DNA from: Zoogloeaceae bacterium
GTDB lineage: Bacteria > Pseudomonadota > Gammaproteobacteria > Burkholderiales > Rhodocyclaceae
Direction of reading: 5' to 3'
Length of the DNA stretch: 7,311 bases
Assembly: GCA_031259605.1 (NCBI GenBank)
Contig: JAIRLE010000088.1
Coordinates: 1-7,311, forward strand
This document shows, piece by piece, positions 5,681-7,311 of the stretch. The first letter of the stretch is position 1. The number at the start of each line of letters is the position of its first letter. Below the pieces are notes generated by a model, which was not told the origin of the DNA, made no database searches, and saw nothing but the letters and a program-made list of their open reading frames with translations. Made by a program: the position numbers and the translations under genes.

Positions 5681-5748
5681 TTGACATACGGCGGTATCTG
5701 ATGGTATTTTTGATGGTATACCAGACAATCATCGAAGCGGATACCATC
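5681..5748 (+). promoter_or_regulatory. Integrase promoter with three GATGGTAT operator-like repeats
   Basis: TTGACA (5681-5686) and TATTTT (5705-5710), 18 bases apart, form a plausible promoter. GATGGTAT occurs at 5700-5707 and 5712-5719, directly repeated with a 12-base period. Its exact inverse ATACCATC occurs at 5741-5748, two bases before the integrase ATG. The first two copies overlap the -10 region and the third lies over the ribosome-binding region, so a protein bound there could repress the integrase. They could equally be integrase or excisionase arm sites. Confidence 0.45.
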
Positions 5749-5750
5749 AA

Positions 5751-6953
5751 ATGCTTACCGATACCGTCATCAAGAACGCCAAGCCCGACGACAAACCCCG
5801 CAAGCTTGCGGATGAGAAAAGCCTGTTCCTATACATCACGCCATCCGGCGGCAAGCTCTGGCGGATGCAATACCGCTTTGAGGGTAAGCAGAAGTTACTG
5901 GCTCTGGGTATTTACCCGGAAATCACCCTTGCGGATGCCCGCGAACGACGCGACGCGGCGCGCAAGCTGTTGGCGAATGGCGCAGACCCCGGCGCGGTTA
6001 AGAAGGCGCAGAAGGCCGCCGGACGGGAACGGGCGGCGAATTCGTTTGAAGTTGTGGCGCGGGAATGGTTTGAGATGTGGAAGGCTGACAAGGCGGAAAG
6101 CCATTCAAGCAAGGTCATTGCCCGTCTGGAGAAAGATATTTTTCCTTGGCTTGGCGGCAGCCCTATTGTCGAAATTACCGCGCCCATAGTGCTGGAAGTC
6201 TTGCGGCGCATCGAAGGCCGGGGCGTGATTGAAACGGCGCACAGGGCAAAAGAGAACATTTCACAGGTAATGCGCTATGCCATTGCGACCGGGCGGGCAG
6301 AGCGCGATCCCTGTCCGGATTTACGCGGGGCATTGCAAGTGTACCGGGGCAAGAACTTCGCCAGCATCACCGACCCCGTTGAAGTTGGCCGCCTGCTACG
6401 CGCAATCGCGGGCTATCCTGGTACGCCAGCGGTTTGCGCGGCCTTGCGGCTTGCCCCTTTGGTGTTCGTGCGCCCTGGAGAGCTACGGGCGGCAAAATGG
6501 GCAGATATTGACTTTGAGCGGGGCGAATGGCGCTATCTTGTCACCAAGACGAAAACCGAACATCTTGTTCCCTTGGCGCGTCAAGCCGCGGCGATTCTGC
6601 AAGGACTGCATCCATTGACCGGCGCGGGGGAATGGGTTTTCCCCAACGTGCGACCTGGCCGCCCCATGAGTAACGCGACGCTGAACCGTGCCTTGCAGAC
6701 ATTGGGTTACGACACAAAAACCGAAATGACTTCACACGGCTTCCGGGCGATGGCGCGTACCCTCTTGGCGGAAGAACTGCGCTTTCCGCCGGAAGTCATC
6801 GAGCACCAACTGGCGCACTCTGTACCGGACGCCCTGGGGACGGCATACAACCGCACCAAGTACCTGAAGGATCGCCGGGAGATGATGCAGGCATGGGCGG
6901 ACTATCTGGACAAATTGAAGGCCGGGGCGGAAGTGATTCCGATCCGGGCTTGA
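5751..6953 (+). CDS. P4-type tyrosine recombinase (island integrase)
   Basis: The 400-residue protein has the layout of P4/CP4-57-type integrases. The N-terminal arm-binding domain (DUF4102 type, about 1-90) includes LTDTVIKNAKP, LFLYITPSGGKLWRMQYRF and LALGIYPEITLADAR. A core-binding domain follows (about 98-185), then the catalytic domain. Catalytic residues visible are R241 (VRPGELR), K266 (VTKTKTEH), H329 and R332 (HGFR), H356 (QLAH) and nucleophile Y366 (AYNRTKYL). The set is complete, so the enzyme should be active. It would insert the element at the 3' end of ssrA and, with an excisionase, remove it. The ribosome site is weak (GAAG about 13 bases upstream) and overlaps an operator-like repeat. 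A partial gene follows 111 bases downstream. Confidence 0.95.
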   Translation: MLTDTVIKNAKPDDKPRKLADEKSLFLYITPSGGKLWRMQYRFEGKQKLLALGIYPEITLADARERRDAARKLLANGADPGAVKKAQKAAGRERAANSFEVVAREWFEMWKADKAESHSSKVIARLEKDIFPWLGGSPIVEITAPIVLEVLRRIEGRGVIETAHRAKENISQVMRYAIATGRAERDPCPDLRGALQVYRGKNFASITDPVEVGRLLRAIAGYPGTPAVCAALRLAPLVFVRPGELRAAKWADIDFERGEWRYLVTKTKTEHLVPLARQAAAILQGLHPLTGAGEWVFPNVRPGRPMSNATLNRALQTLGYDTKTEMTSHGFRAMARTLLAEELRFPPEVIEHQLAHSVPDALGTAYNRTKYLKDRREMMQAWADYLDKLKAGAEVIPIRA

Positions 6954-6960
6954 CGAGTTG

Positions 6961-7028
6961 GCCGCGCCTAGCCCAAGGGTGATCACCAAGGGCGAAAACC
7001 GGGAAACCCTTGCCCGGCCTGGCGCGGC
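6961..7028. repeat. Nested inverted repeats downstream of the integrase
   Basis: Outer arms GCCGCGCC (6961-6968) and GGCGCGGC (7021-7028) are perfectly complementary. Inside lie the 10-base palindrome GGTGATCACC (6978-6987), flanked by direct CCAAGGG repeats (6973-6979 and 6986-6992). There are also two alternative stems: CAAGGG with CCCTTG (6987-6992 with 7007-7012) and CCGGG with CCCGG (6999-7003 with 7013-7017). No T tract follows. It may be a factor-dependent terminator, a protein-binding site or a leader structure for the next gene. Confidence 0.45.
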
Positions 7029-7064
7029 TTCCGATTCAAGGGCGATGCGTGAAAGGGGCGCAAC

Positions 7065-7311
7065 ATGGATGAGCCACTACCTGAGAAACTTTCTATCAGA
7101 GCCGCGGCGGCATGGCTTGCGGGAATGAGGCCGGTACGGCCCCAAGAGGAGCGCATAAACGGCACTCTGCGTCTGGAAAGATGGGATGATGAAACGCCAG
7201 CGGACTACAGGACAAGGAGCGAAAAATACGCCATATTTCTTCAGCTTGTTGGCGAGGATGTCGCGAAAGGCGTAATTCATGCCGAGAAGGAATATGAAGT
7301 TATCGCCCAAC
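7065..7311 (+). CDS. Unrecognised island protein, 5' part only
   Basis: An ATG with a good AAGGGG ribosome site eight bases upstream opens 82 complete codons and runs off the right edge. An in-frame TGA at 7050-7052 fixes the start. The visible sequence begins MDEPLPEKLSIRAAAAWLAG, is soluble and charged, and shows no membrane segment, signal peptide or domain that I recognise. A compact AAAAWL segment near the start recalls the helix opening of some small DNA-binding proteins, but this is too little for a call. It lies in the same direction as the integrase and is probably island cargo or a control gene. Confidence 0.6.
   Translation, partial: MDEPLPEKLSIRAAAAWLAGMRPVRPQEERINGTLRLERWDDETPADYRTRSEKYAIFLQLVGEDVAKGVIHAEKEYEVIAQ

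Noticed and set aside
5406..5750. A 114-codon minus-strand frame over the ssrA 3' end and the att region
   Set aside because: It is antisense to the tmRNA acceptor domain and crosses the island junction. Such translations are known spurious calls next to RNA genes.

Overview
The window looks like a GC-rich betaproteobacterial chromosome. The clearest sign is a complete tmRNA gene whose tag reads ANDERFALAA, a betaproteobacterial type. The RF3 gene and the DUF485/ActP-like transporter pair fit this; the genus cannot be told from the sequence.

Layout. The left edge (1-565) has no convincing complete gene but is dense in repeats. It holds a 163-base structured repeat (37-199), then a compact hairpin-rich element (229-469) with imperfect inverted ends and a 9-base direct repeat on each side, which looks like a MITE. 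Immediately to its right are a TATAAT box and an orphan receiver-domain response regulator (566-1210, +). Facing it on the minus strand are a divergent ActP-like solute symporter (1334-2965) and its small DUF485 membrane partner (2952-3272), which overlap by 14 bases. A second copy of the structured repeat (3273-3437) abuts the DUF485 start codon. Upstream of that, on the minus strand, is prfC for release factor RF3 (3539-5131). It is divergent from the tmRNA gene ssrA (5226-5585, +).

The 3' end of ssrA appears to be the left junction of an integrated island. It is followed by a terminator-like hairpin, a promoter region carrying three copies of an 8-base motif, a P4-type tyrosine integrase (5751-6953, +), a cluster of nested inverted repeats, and the start of an unrecognised gene that runs off the right edge.

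Most interesting signal. The two 163-165 base repeats, read on the minus strand, resemble HEARO RNA, the omega-RNA of IscB-type elements, without any linked IscB gene. They share several hairpins, show a compensatory base-pair change, and both stop exactly before ATGAAA. One of them sits directly in front of the start codon of the transporter operon. This identification rests on recall of the family and has not been tested with a covariance model.

Functionally, prfC and ssrA both act on termination or stalled ribosomes and share a 94-base divergent promoter region. The transporter pair is a separate unit. The island genes are acquired.
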